Of a stretch of 64,000 nucleotides of DNA, positions 32,535 to 40,863 are shown in pieces. The notes beneath the pieces were generated by a model. It was given only the letters and a program-made list of their open reading frames with translations. It ran no database searches and was not told where the DNA came from. Both the position numbers and the translations under genes were made by a program. The first letter of the stretch is position 1. Each line of letters begins with the position of its first letter. Source of the stretch: Streptomyces sp. CB00455 (GTDB taxonomy: Bacteria; Actinomycetota; Actinomycetes; Streptomycetales; Streptomycetaceae); the NCBI RefSeq assembly GCF_001905445.1, contig NZ_LIVQ01000002.1, positions 930,001-994,000 of the forward strand, given 5' to 3'.

Positions 32535-33848
32535 ATGTCCGACAGCCAGCCGCCGCAGCCGTTCCATTCGCCGCGCAGCGGCGGCGGCGAGGGCCGGGGG
32601 CACGGCCCCGCTCGGGGTCACGGCCCCAGCCACGGCGACGCCGCCGCCGAGGCCACCACCCTGCTGCTCGCCGGGGCCCGGCTCACCGACGGCCGGACCG
32701 TCGACGTCCGTCTCAGCGGCGGCCGGATCCAGGCCGTCGGAACCGCCGGGAGCCTCCCGGCCCCCGCCCTGCCCCGGGTGGACCTCGGCGGCTACCTGCT
32801 GCTGCCCGCGCCCGCCGAGCCGCACGCCCACGGGGACACCGCCCTGACCGCCGACGGCGAGGGGCCCGTCTCCTACGCCCCCGAGGAGGTCCAGCGGCGG
32901 GCCACCGAAGCGGCCCTCCTCCAGCTGGGACACGGCGCCACCGCCGTCCGCTCCCACGTCCGGATCGGCGACGTGTACGGCCTCGGCCCCATGGAGGCGG
33001 CGCTCCAGGCCCGGCGCTCGCTGCGCGGTCTCACGGATCTGACCACCGTCGCCGTCCCGCGGCTGCTGACCGGGATGGCCGGCACCGACGGGCTCGCGAT
33101 GCTGCGGGACGCGGTCAAGATGGGCGCTTCCGTGATCGGCGGCTGTCCCGACCTGGACCCCGACCCGACGGGCTTCCTCGAAGCCGTCCTGGAACTCGCC
33201 GGCGAACACGGCTGCCCCGTGGACCTGCACACGGACGGTGACGACCCCGGCCGCCTGGCCCGGCTCGCCGCGATGGCCGGCGGGCTGCGCCCGGGGGTCA
33301 CCATCGGGCCCTGCGGCGGCCTGTCCCGGCTCCCGCTGGATGCCGCGACCCGCGCCGCCGACCAGTTGGCCGCAGCCGGTGTACGGGTCACCTGCCTGCC
33401 CCAGGGCGACTGCGCGGCCCTGGAGCGCCGCGGCCTGCGCACCGCCCCCGTACGCCTGCTGCGGGCCGCCGGCGTGCGGGTCGCGGCCGGCAGCGGAGCA
33501 CTGCGGGACGCCGGGAACCCGGTCGGCCGGGGTGATCCCCTGGAGGCTGCCTACCTGCTCGCCTCCCAGGGCGGCCTGCGGCCGGGCGAGGCCTATGCGT
33601 CGGTCAGCTCCTGGGCCCGTGAGGCCATGGGTCTGCCGGAGGTCCGGGTCGAGGCCGGTTTTCCCGCGGAGCTGCTTGCCGTCCGCGGGGACCGGATCGC
33701 CGGGGTGCTGTCCCTGGCGTACAGCCGCATCGTGATCCACCGCGGCCGCGTGGTAGCCCGTACGAGTGCGGTCCGGGAGTACTGCGACTCCGCCGTCGCG
33801 GTGGCTCTGGACCTGCCCCGGCAGGGGCGGACCGAGCCCGCCCCGTGA
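32535..33848 (+). CDS. amidohydrolase / cytosine-deaminase-like protein, possibly inactive
   Basis: 437 residues with the TIM-barrel amidohydrolase plan of bacterial cytosine deaminase. N-terminal residues 1-40 are a Gly/His-rich unrelated tail. The barrel starts LLLAGARLTDGRTVDVRLSGGRI, and the first metal motif reads PHAHGDTAL (HxH) near residue 97. A later VDLHTDGDD fits another metal His. Where cytosine deaminase has its His and catalytic Asp, this protein reads IGPCGGLS and VAAGSGALRDAGNP, so key residues seem replaced. ATG at 32535 is preceded by GCAGGAG. Substrate unknown. Confidence 0.75.
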   Translation: MSDSQPPQPFHSPRSGGGEGRGHGPARGHGPSHGDAAAEATTLLLAGARLTDGRTVDVRLSGGRIQAVGTAGSLPAPALPRVDLGGYLLLPAPAEPHAHGDTALTADGEGPVSYAPEEVQRRATEAALLQLGHGATAVRSHVRIGDVYGLGPMEAALQARRSLRGLTDLTTVAVPRLLTGMAGTDGLAMLRDAVKMGASVIGGCPDLDPDPTGFLEAVLELAGEHGCPVDLHTDGDDPGRLARLAAMAGGLRPGVTIGPCGGLSRLPLDAATRAADQLAAAGVRVTCLPQGDCAALERRGLRTAPVRLLRAAGVRVAAGSGALRDAGNPVGRGDPLEAAYLLASQGGLRPGEAYASVSSWAREAMGLPEVRVEAGFPAELLAVRGDRIAGVLSLAYSRIVIHRGRVVARTSAVREYCDSAVAVALDLPRQGRTEPAP

Positions 33849-33902
33849 GGGGCCGCCCGGCGTTCGCGGGCGCAGGGGCCCGGCTCGACGTACGGTCGGA
33901 CC

Positions 33903-34559
33903 ATGCGCATCGTCATCGCGGGTGGACACGGTCAGATCGCGCTGCGGCTGGAGCGCCTGCTCGCCGCGCGCGGGTACGAGGTAGCGGGCATCATCCGCAA
34001 CCCGGAACAGGGCGACGCCCTCAGGGAGGCCGGAGCCGAGCCGGTGCTCTGCGATCTGGAGTCGGCGTCGGTGGAGCACGTCGCGGGGATCCTGCACGGC
34101 GCGGACGTGGCGGTCTTCGCCGCCGGGGCGGGCCCGGGCAGTGCCGTCGGCCGCAAGGAGACCGTGGACTTCGCAGCGGCGACGCTGTTCGCCGACGCCG
34201 CCGAACGGGCTCGGGTACGGCGCTTCCTGATGGTCTCTTCGATGGGCGCGGACGCACGGCACGAGGGTGACGAGGTGTTCGACGTCTACCTGCGGGCCAA
34301 GGGAGAGGCCGACGACCACCTGCGCACCCGGCTGGGTCTGGAGTGGACGATCCTGCGCCCCGGCTCGCTGACGGACGACGCGGGGACGGGCCTGGTACGC
34401 CTGGAGGCGCACACGGGTCGCGGCTCCGTCCCGCGCGACGACGTGGCCGCGCTGCTGGCCGAGCTGGCCGACACCCCGGCGACGGCGGGACTGACCCTGG
34501 AGCTGGTTTCCGGCTCGACCCCGATCACGGTGGCGGTCAAGGCCGTGGCCGGCAACTGA
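33903..34559 (+). CDS. NAD(P)-binding SDR-like protein (atypical, YwnB/NmrA-like)
   Basis: 218 residues. N-terminal Rossmann motif MRIVIAGGHGQIALRLERLLAARGYEV; the central [20 protein letters not shown] and MVSSMGAD segments match the atypical SDR group (NAD-dependent epimerase-like, often annotated as NAD(P)H-binding). The usual YxxxK is replaced by YLRAKGEAD, still with Tyr and Lys. TACGGT ends 6 nt before the ATG, so the transcript may be leaderless. Role unknown; it follows the amidohydrolase-like gene by 54 bp. Confidence 0.85.
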   Translation: MRIVIAGGHGQIALRLERLLAARGYEVAGIIRNPEQGDALREAGAEPVLCDLESASVEHVAGILHGADVAVFAAGAGPGSAVGRKETVDFAAATLFADAAERARVRRFLMVSSMGADARHEGDEVFDVYLRAKGEADDHLRTRLGLEWTILRPGSLTDDAGTGLVRLEAHTGRGSVPRDDVAALLAELADTPATAGLTLELVSGSTPITVAVKAVAGN

Positions 34560-34574
34560 CGGGCCCCGGACGGC

Positions 34575-34800
34575 TCAGAACCCGGCGCTGACCTTGTCGT
34601 CGGAGCGGCCGACCGAATCCTGCCGGTACTGCTCCTCCTACGCCTGCCGGATCCGCTCGGTGCGACCGCCGCGCGCGTCGGCCTCCTTCTCGGGGTACAG
34701 GAGCACCACCTCGTAGAGGTCTCGCGGACGCTCTTGCCGTCCTGGCCGCGCCACTGGCCGTAGCCGTCCTGGACGGGGACGAGGGGGTCGCGGCCGCATA
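34575..34800 (-). pseudogene. broken gene remnant, in-frame stop plus frameshift
   Basis: On minus, a coding-like sequence reads GRDPLVPVQDGYGQWRGQDG then KSVRE; a one-base loss near 34722 shifts it to DLYEVVLLYPEKEADARGGR, then TERIRQA, a TAG stop at 34638-34640, and EEQYRQDSVGRSDDKVSAGF followed by TGA at 34575. Restoring one base and reading through the TAG gives one continuous protein tail of about 70 residues. The 5' part is missing; the tRNA-Tyr terminator lies immediately upstream. I do not recognise the family. Confidence 0.6.
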
Positions 34801-34805
34801 CGAGA

Positions 34806-34843
34806 AGACCCCCGTTACTGCGCTTCCGCAGTAACGGGGGTCT
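34806..34843 (-). terminator. perfect terminator hairpin after tRNA-Tyr
   Basis: A 17-bp perfect stem (AGACCCCCGTTACTGCG and its complement) with a 4-nt loop lies 10 bp beyond the tRNA-Tyr gene on the minus strand. Confidence 0.85.
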
Positions 34844-34853
34844 CACATCGCGT

Positions 34854-34934
<81 letters not shown>

Positions 34935-35132
34935 ATGTTCGCTGCCGTCTTTCCGCCTTTCGGCGGCGCTCCGTGGCAACGACGTAAACGATACCCGATG
35001 ACCGGGGGTGCTTCGCCACAGGATTGATCAGCGCTGCGGGTGGGCACGGTGGCTAGGCTTTGCGGAGCGGGCCGGGGATGTCCGGCCGCGGCCTCCGGGC
35101 TGATCACCACCAACCTCAAGGAGCCACAGCAC
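34935..35132. other. divergent spacer between tRNA-Tyr and the yajQ-like gene
   Basis: About 200 bp. It should carry the tRNA-Tyr promoter (minus) and that of the plus-strand gene. A candidate leader for the latter includes a CAAGGAG ribosome site at 35117-35123. Nothing else is recognised. Confidence 0.5.
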
Positions 35133-35621
35133 ATGGCCGACTCCAGTTTCGACATCGTCTCGAAGGTCGAGCGGCAGGAGGTCGACAACGCCCTCAACCA
35201 GGCCGCCAAGGAACTCTCGCAGCGCTACGACTTCAAGGGCACCGGAGCCACGATCGCCTGGTCCGGCGAGAAGATCCTGATGGAGGCGAACTCCGAGGAG
35301 CGCGTCAAGGCCGTCCTCGACGTCTTCGAGACCAAGCTGGTCAAGCGCGGGATCTCGCTCAAGGCGCTCGACGCCGGAGAGCCGCAGCTGTCCGGCAAGG
35401 AGTACAAGATCTTCGCGACCATCGAAGAGGGCATCTCGCAGGAGAACGCCAAGAAGGTGGCGAAGATCATCCGCGATGAGGGCCCCAAGGGCGTCAAGGC
35501 CCAGGTCCAGGGTGAGGAGCTGCGCGTCAGCTCCAAGAGCCGTGACGACCTCCAGGAGGTCCAGGCACTGCTCAAGGGCAAGGACCTGGACTTCGCGATC
35601 CAGTTCGTGAACTACCGCTGA
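35133..35621 (+). CDS. YajQ-family nucleotide-binding protein
   Basis: 162 residues, the standard length of the YajQ/UPF0234 family, which has two RNP-like folds and in Xanthomonas binds cyclic di-GMP. Family marks: [24 protein letters not shown] at the N-terminus, RYDFKGT, and C-terminal [27 protein letters not shown] at 35133 follows AAGGAGCCACAGCAC; an upstream in-frame extension is not homologous. Its cellular role in Streptomyces is not established from sequence. Confidence 0.93.
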   Translation: MADSSFDIVSKVERQEVDNALNQAAKELSQRYDFKGTGATIAWSGEKILMEANSEERVKAVLDVFETKLVKRGISLKALDAGEPQLSGKEYKIFATIEEGISQENAKKVAKIIRDEGPKGVKAQVQGEELRVSSKSRDDLQEVQALLKGKDLDFAIQFVNYR

Positions 35622-36025
35622 CCCAGGTCCCGCACCTGTCCGCACGCCGGCCCGGCGGTCCTCACGGACCGCCGGGCCGCGGCGGTTGCGGGAGGTGCGT
35701 GGGGCGTGAGCGGCGCCGCCCGCCTGTGTGGACTTCCGCGGGCACTCGGGCGGGGGTGGGTGCGCCCACCACGCTGGGCGGGCCCCATCACCGCGTGGCA
35801 GGGGGTTCTCGCGTGGCTGGGGCCCGTTCGTTGCGCGAGGACTTCGTGGCGTCCGTCGTCGTCACGCTCGTCGCGCTACCGCTTCGCAGGGAAGCGGTCC
35901 GGCTCGATCCGAGCGGATTGCGCCACCTCGACCACGCCTGTGTGACCGCGCTGGAGGGGTGGGAGCGCACGCGGATGCCGCCCGCCGGCCGGGAAGGCGT
36001 CATCCAGGACGGTTACCCTCCGCCC
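35622..36025. other. spacer upstream of the APC permease
   Basis: 404 bp. It contains the yajQ-like gene's terminator (35649-35678). The permease frame stays open back to 35699, but those roughly 109 codons give no transporter-like or recognisable sequence, so they are treated as non-coding. TACCCT at 36014-36019 could be a -10 box for a leaderless permease mRNA. Confidence 0.5.
35649..35678 (+). terminator. hairpin terminator after the yajQ-like gene
   Basis: Perfect 13-bp arms (GGCCCGGCGGTCC / GGACCGCCGGGCC) with a TCAC loop begin 27 bp past the stop. Confidence 0.85.
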
Positions 36026-37261
36026 GTGGCCCACGAACTGAAGCGCACCCTGGGGGTTTTCGACGCGGTCGTGGTCGGGCTGGGTGCGATGGTCGGCGCC
36101 GGCATCTTCACCGCCCTCGCCCCGGCGGCACGCGCCGCGGGCGGTGCGCTGCTCGCTGCCCTCGCGACGGCGGCCCTGGTGGCCTACTGCAACGCGCATT
36201 CGTCGGCTCGGCTCGCCGCCCGGTATCCGTCCTCCGGCGGCACCTACGTCTACGGGCGCGAGCGGCTGGGGCCCTTCTGGGGGTATCTGGCCGGCTGGGC
36301 CTTCGTGGTGGGCAAGACGGCGTCCTGCGCGGCGATGGCGCTGACCGTCGGCGCGTACCTCTGGCCGGGACAGCGGCACGCCGTGGCCGTCGCCGCGGTG
36401 GTGGCGCTGACCGCCGCGGGCTACGGCGGTGTGCAGCGGTCCGCCCGGGTCTCGCGGGTGATCGTGGCGGTGGTGCTGGCGGTTCTGGCCGGGGTGGTCG
36501 TGGTGTGTCTGGGCTCGGGTGCGGCCGGGGCGGGGCGGCTCGGTGGCGCGGGCCGGGGCGCCGTGGGGCTGTTGCAGGGCGCCGGGCTGCTGTTCTTCGC
36601 CTTCGCGGGCTATGCGCGGATCACCACCCTGGGTGAGGAGGTGCGCGATCCGGAGCGGACCATCCCGCGGGCGGTGCCGCTCGCTCTGGGGATCGCCCTG
36701 CTGGTCTATGCCGCCGTGGCGGTGGCGGCGTTGTCGGTACTGGGCCACGGCGGGCTGGCGGCCTCGTCTGCGCCGCTCGCCGACGCGGTCGGGGCGGCCG
36801 GGTGGCCCGCGGCGGCCCCCGTGGTCCGGGTCGGTGCGGCGGTGGCGGCGCTGGGCTCACTGCTGGCGCTGGTGCTCGGGGTGTCGCGGACCACGATGGC
36901 GATGGCCCGGGACGGCCACTTCCCCCGTGCGCTGGCCGCCGTACATCCCCGGTACCGGGTTCCGCACCGTGCGGAGTTGGCGGTCGGTGCGGTCGTGGCG
37001 GTGCTGGCGGCGACCGCCGATCTGCGGGGCGCGATCGGCTTCTCCTCTTTCGGGGTGCTGACCTACTACGCGATCGCGAACGTCTCCGCATGGACTCTCG
37101 ATGGAGGTGTCAAGGACCGGGCCGTGGCAGCGGTCGGGCTGTCCGGCTGTGTGGTGCTGGCTTGCGCGCTGCCCCCGGCGTCGGCGGTCTCGGGGGCGGC
37201 GGTACTGGCGCTGGGTGCGCTGCTCCACGCCCTGCGCGGCCGGTTCAGATCCGGGATCTAA
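36026..37261 (+). CDS. APC-superfamily amino acid permease
   Basis: Predicted secondary amino-acid transporter with about 12 membrane helices, 411 residues. It begins (GTG) AHELKRTLGVFDAVVVGLGAMVGAGIF, the typical helix-1 unwound GxG motif of APC transporters, and contains the FAFAGYARITTLGEEVRDPERTIP consensus after helix 6. GTG at 36026 is chosen because it gives the family N-terminus and TACCCT lies 6 nt upstream (leaderless). The 3' end overlaps the convergent SMI1-like gene by 4 bp. Substrate unknown. Confidence 0.87.
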   Translation: MAHELKRTLGVFDAVVVGLGAMVGAGIFTALAPAARAAGGALLAALATAALVAYCNAHSSARLAARYPSSGGTYVYGRERLGPFWGYLAGWAFVVGKTASCAAMALTVGAYLWPGQRHAVAVAAVVALTAAGYGGVQRSARVSRVIVAVVLAVLAGVVVVCLGSGAAGAGRLGGAGRGAVGLLQGAGLLFFAFAGYARITTLGEEVRDPERTIPRAVPLALGIALLVYAAVAVAALSVLGHGGLAASSAPLADAVGAAGWPAAAPVVRVGAAVAALGSLLALVLGVSRTTMAMARDGHFPRALAAVHPRYRVPHRAELAVGAVVAVLAATADLRGAIGFSSFGVLTYYAIANVSAWTLDGGVKDRAVAAVGLSGCVVLACALPPASAVSGAAVLALGALLHALRGRFRSGI

Positions 37262-37767
37262 ACCGGCCAGGGGACTGGTTCGAGGTCGTAGTCCTCCCCC
37301 GCTCCCGACTCCTCGCAGTACCAGGCGGTGCCGTCGAGCCAGGCGTGGAGCCAGCCCGCCAGGCTCGGGCTGTCGATGGACCAGGCGAGCTCCGGCTCCC
37401 CCGGATTCGGGTCGAACAGCAGGACTTGGGCGCTTTCGGAACGGCAGTCCACGCATGCGTACACGGAGCAGCCGAAGTCCGCTATCGGCAGTACTCCCTC
37501 GGGCCAGCGCCAGCCGGATGCGCGCCGCTGCGTGTAGTCCCGCGTCGCCCGACCGAGGGGCAGCAGGCCGCGCTCGGGGCCGAATCCGCCGTCGGCGACG
37601 CGCGTGTACAACTGGGCGAGCAGGGGTGGCAGGGGGAATCCGATCACGGCTTCGGCCCGGGTGATCTGCCGGGCGCCCAGCGGGGCGGGCAGGGGCTTTC
37701 CATGCCCGTGCGCGGACTGGCACGCACGGGCTGCGACTTGCTCCAGCAACTGCTCGGTCTCGTTCAT
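37258..37767 (-). CDS. SMI1/KNR4-like protein
   Basis: 169 residues, soluble. The SMI1/KNR4 (SUKH) pattern is visible: AEAVIGFPLPPLLAQLYTRVADGGFGPERGLLPL near residues 40-75, then YACVDC and a C-terminal SLAGWLHAWLDGTAWY. SUKH domains often occur in immunity proteins of polymorphic toxin systems and in general housekeeping roles; no toxin gene is adjacent, so function is undecided. ATG at 37767 is used; a 12-codon longer reading starts inside the spacer. Convergent with and overlapping the APC gene end. Confidence 0.8.
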   Translation of the reverse strand: MNETEQLLEQVAARACQSAHGHGKPLPAPLGARQITRAEAVIGFPLPPLLAQLYTRVADGGFGPERGLLPLGRATRDYTQRRASGWRWPEGVLPIADFGCSVYACVDCRSESAQVLLFDPNPGEPELAWSIDSPSLAGWLHAWLDGTAWYCEESGAGEDYDLEPVPWPV

Positions 37768-37855
37768 GCGTTCATGGTGACCGAGCCCACTGACAGCCCG
37801 CACCCCCTGTGGACAACCCCCTTCGCGAGGGCCGGGCGGATCAGGAACGCCCTGG

Positions 37856-38248
37856 TCAGCGCGAGGCGAACGGCGCGTCGGTGGGGACGATTTCGCGGCC
37901 CAGCGGGAGCAGGGAGAGCGGGACCATCTTGAAGTTGGCGATGCCGAAGGGGATGCCGATGATCGTCACGCACAGGGCGAGGCCGGTGACGATGTGTCCG
38001 ATGGCCAGCCACCAGCCCGCCAGGAGCAGCCACAGGACATTGCCCAGGCAGGAGCCCGCTCCTGCGTCGTGGCGCTCGACCGTGGTGTACCCGAAGGGCC
38101 ACAGGGCGTAGACGGCGATGCGGAAAGCGGCGACCCCGAAGGGGATGCCGATGACGGTGATGCAGAGGATCAGGCCCGCGAGGCAGTAGCCGAGGAACAG
38201 CCAGATGCCGCTGAGTACGAGCCAGATGACATTGAGGATGGTCTTCAC
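37856..38248 (-). CDS. YccF-domain membrane protein
   Basis: 130 residues with two copies of the YccF motif: [26 protein letters not shown] near residues 28-53 and [26 protein letters not shown] near 92-117. Hydrophobic helices flank each. Family function is unknown. The gene's start overlaps the htpX stop by four bases, so the two are translationally coupled. Confidence 0.9.
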   Translation of the reverse strand: MKTILNVIWLVLSGIWLFLGYCLAGLILCITVIGIPFGVAAFRIAVYALWPFGYTTVERHDAGAGSCLGNVLWLLLAGWWLAIGHIVTGLALCVTIIGIPFGIANFKMVPLSLLPLGREIVPTDAPFASR

Positions 38249-39147
38249 TGCCTGCGTCCTGCCATCTGTTCGAGCCGGGCGATGCGCTCGGCCATCGGAG
38301 GGTGGGTCGAGAACATCTTGGACAGGCCCTCACCGGGACGGAACGGGTTGGCGATCATCATGTGGCTGGCCGTCTCCAGCCGGGGTTCCGGCGGCAGCGG
38401 GAGCTGCTTGGTGCCCGCGTCGAGCTTGCGCAGGGCGCCGGCCAGGGCCAGCGGGTCCCCGGTGAGCTGGGCGCCCGAGGCGTCGGCCTCGTACTCGCGC
38501 GAGCGGCTGATGGCCAGCTGGATCACGGAGGCGGCCAGCGGCCCGAGGATCATGATCAGCAGCATGCCGAAGAGGCCGGGGCCCTCGTCGTCGTTCGAGC
38601 GGCCGACCGGTATCAGCCAGGCGAAATTCACCAGGAACATGATCACCGAGGCCAGGGCGCCGGCCACCGACGAGATCAGGATGTCCCGGTTGTAGACGTG
38701 GCTGAGCTCGTGGCCGATGACCCCGCGCAGCTCGCGCTCGTCGAGGATGCGCAGGATGCCCTCGGTGCAGCAGACCGCGGCGTTGCGCGGATTGCGACCG
38801 GTGGCGAAGGCGTTGGGCGCCTCGGTGGGCGAGATGTAGAGGCGCGGCATGGGCTGGCGCGCGGAGGTGGAGAGCTCGCGCACCATGCGGTAAAGCTGGG
38901 GGGCTTCGAACTCGCTGACGGGGCGGGCGCGCATCGCGCGCAGAGCCAGCTTGTCGCTGTTCCAGTACGCGTACGCGTTCGTCCCGAGCGCGATGACGAC
39001 GGCGACGATCAGGCCGCCGCGGCCGAAGAAGCTCCCGATGAGGATGATGAGTGCGGACAGCCCGCCGAGGAGTACGGCGGTTTTGAGCCCGTTGTGCCGG
39101 CGGTGCACGGTACGCCCTCCAAGTGGTGCGGCAGGGGAGCCCGTCAT
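38245..39147 (-). CDS. htpX: HtpX-like zinc metalloprotease
   Basis: Membrane-bound M48 protease for quality control of membrane proteins. It has 300 residues. Two N-terminal membrane helices (about residues 22-60), then [19 protein letters not shown], the zinc motif HELSH ([13 protein letters not shown]) near residue 141, two further helices, and the third-ligand segment [10 protein letters not shown] near 222. The first ATG is used; a GTG 14 codons later ([12 protein letters not shown]) is an alternative. It forms an operon with the YccF gene. Confidence 0.92.
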   Translation of the reverse strand: MTGSPAAPLGGRTVHRRHNGLKTAVLLGGLSALIILIGSFFGRGGLIVAVVIALGTNAYAYWNSDKLALRAMRARPVSEFEAPQLYRMVRELSTSARQPMPRLYISPTEAPNAFATGRNPRNAAVCCTEGILRILDERELRGVIGHELSHVYNRDILISSVAGALASVIMFLVNFAWLIPVGRSNDDEGPGLFGMLLIMILGPLAASVIQLAISRSREYEADASGAQLTGDPLALAGALRKLDAGTKQLPLPPEPRLETASHMMIANPFRPGEGLSKMFSTHPPMAERIARLEQMAGRRQ

Positions 39148-39312
39148 GGTCTGGGGGTCTACGGTCCAGTGGACCCTCCCTTCCTGGTCAACGCGAGGTG
39201 AGGGCGTCAGGTTCCCCGCACGGGCGCGCCCCGCCGCCCGGGGTGCGGGGGCGGCGGGGCGGCGGCGTGCGTTGCTCCGTCGGGGTTACGCAAGCCGTGG
39301 GCTGCTGCGCGG

Positions 39313-40863
39313 CTACTGCGGGAAGAGGCTGCCCGACGCGAAGCGCAGGACGAGCTGCGGGGCCCCGGAGAGCACGAGCGCGGTGGCGGCGGTGAGGACG
39401 ATGGCGGCGGTGACGGGCCAGGGGGCCGCGGCGCGGGCGGCCGCGTCCCCGGCGCCCGCGGGGGCCTCGGCTTCCTGGGGCGAGCGGAAGAGCAGCGCGG
39501 TCCACCGCAGGTAGTAGTAGAGGGCGACGACGACATTGACCGCCATGACCACGGCGAGCCAGCCCAGGCCGGCGTCCACCGCCGAGCGCAAGACGGTGAC
39601 CTTGGCGAAGAGGCCGATGATGCCGGGCGGCAGGCCGGCCAGGCACAGCAGGAAGAAGGCCAGCGAGAGCGCGGCCGACGGGCGCCGCGCGTACAGGCCC
39701 CGGTAGTCGCTGATCCGCTGGAGCGGCTTCGTGCGGGCGACCAGGGCGGCCACGGCGAAGGCGCCGAGGTTCACGGCGCCGTACATGAGGGCGTAGGCGA
39801 CGGTGGAGCCGACCTGGGAGCGTCCGGAGTAGGCGGCCGCGGCGATCGGGACCAGCAGGTAGCCGGCCTGCCCGACCGAGGACCAGGCGAGCAGCCGCAC
39901 GGCGCTGTTCGGGCGGTCCGCGGACTGGCGCAGGGCGGCGGCGTTGCCGAGGGTCATGGTGAGCGCGGCCAGGACGGCGAGGGCGGGGCCCCAGATGTCG
40001 GAGTACGCGGGGAAGGCGATCACCGTGACGAGGATGAGGCCGGAGAAGCCGACGGCTTTGCCGATCACCGAGAGGTAGCCGGCGATGGGCAGGGGGGCGC
40101 CGACGTAGGTGTCGGGGACCCAGAAGTGGAAGGGGACGGCCGCGGTCTTGAAGGCGAAGCCGACGAGAGTGAGCGCGACACCGGCCATGGCGAGGGTGTC
40201 GAGCTGCCCGGGGACCTCTTCGAGCCGGTCGGCGACCTGGCTGAGGTGCAGGGACCCGGTGGCGGCGTAGACGAAGCTGACGCCCATCAGCGACACGGCG
40301 GTGGCGGTGACGGAGGAGAGGAAGAACTTGAGGGCGGCCTCGGAGGAGAGCCGGTCGCCGCGGCGCATGCCGACCAGGGCGAAGGCGGGCAGCGAGGCGA
40401 CCTCCAGGGCGACGATCAGGGTGGCCAGGTCGCGGGCCGCGGGCAGCAGGGCCGCGCCGGCGGCACTGGAGAGCAGCAGGAACCAGTACTCGCCGGCGGG
40501 CATGCGCGCGTCGTGTACGGCGGTGACCGACAGCAGCGCGGTGACCAGGGCGCCCGCCAGCACCAGGAACTGGATGACGAGCGCGAAGTGGTCGGCGGTG
40601 TAGCTGCAGGCGGCGGGGTCGCCGGTGAGGCAGAAGGTGGTGCGGTCGCCGGCACGCAGGGGCAGGAGCGTGGCGGTCGCGGCGGCGAGGCCGGCGACGC
40701 AGATCCAGCCGAGGACGGGCCTTTGCCGCTCCGGTACGAAGAGGTCGGCGACCAGGACGGCCAGGCCGACGGCGGCGGTGATGACGACGGGAGCGAGGGC
40801 GAGCCAGTCGATGGACTGGACGAGGCTGGGGGTCTCGGCGGACAGGACCGTGAGGGCCGTCAT
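39313..40863 (-). CDS. nuoN: NADH-quinone oxidoreductase subunit N
   Basis: Antiporter-like proton-pumping membrane subunit of complex I, 516 residues, about 14 helices. Conserved Lys/His region LVGFAFKTAAVPFHFWVPDTY and RLLAWSSVGQAGY are clear. ATG at 40863 overlaps the nuoM stop (ATGA). It is last in the nuoABCHIJKLMN series; no evident terminator, although the 165-bp gap to htpX is G+C-rich. Confidence 0.95.
   Translation of the reverse strand: MTALTVLSAETPSLVQSIDWLALAPVVITAAVGLAVLVADLFVPERQRPVLGWICVAGLAAATATLLPLRAGDRTTFCLTGDPAACSYTADHFALVIQFLVLAGALVTALLSVTAVHDARMPAGEYWFLLLSSAAGAALLPAARDLATLIVALEVASLPAFALVGMRRGDRLSSEAALKFFLSSVTATAVSLMGVSFVYAATGSLHLSQVADRLEEVPGQLDTLAMAGVALTLVGFAFKTAAVPFHFWVPDTYVGAPLPIAGYLSVIGKAVGFSGLILVTVIAFPAYSDIWGPALAVLAALTMTLGNAAALRQSADRPNSAVRLLAWSSVGQAGYLLVPIAAAAYSGRSQVGSTVAYALMYGAVNLGAFAVAALVARTKPLQRISDYRGLYARRPSAALSLAFFLLCLAGLPPGIIGLFAKVTVLRSAVDAGLGWLAVVMAVNVVVALYYYLRWTALLFRSPQEAEAPAGAGDAAARAAAPWPVTAAIVLTAATALVLSGAPQLVLRFASGSLFPQ

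Noticed and set aside
35699..36025. N-terminal extension of the APC permease
   Set aside because: The 109 upstream codons have no hydrophobic or known domain content and GTG 36026 has a fitting leaderless promoter and the family N-terminus.
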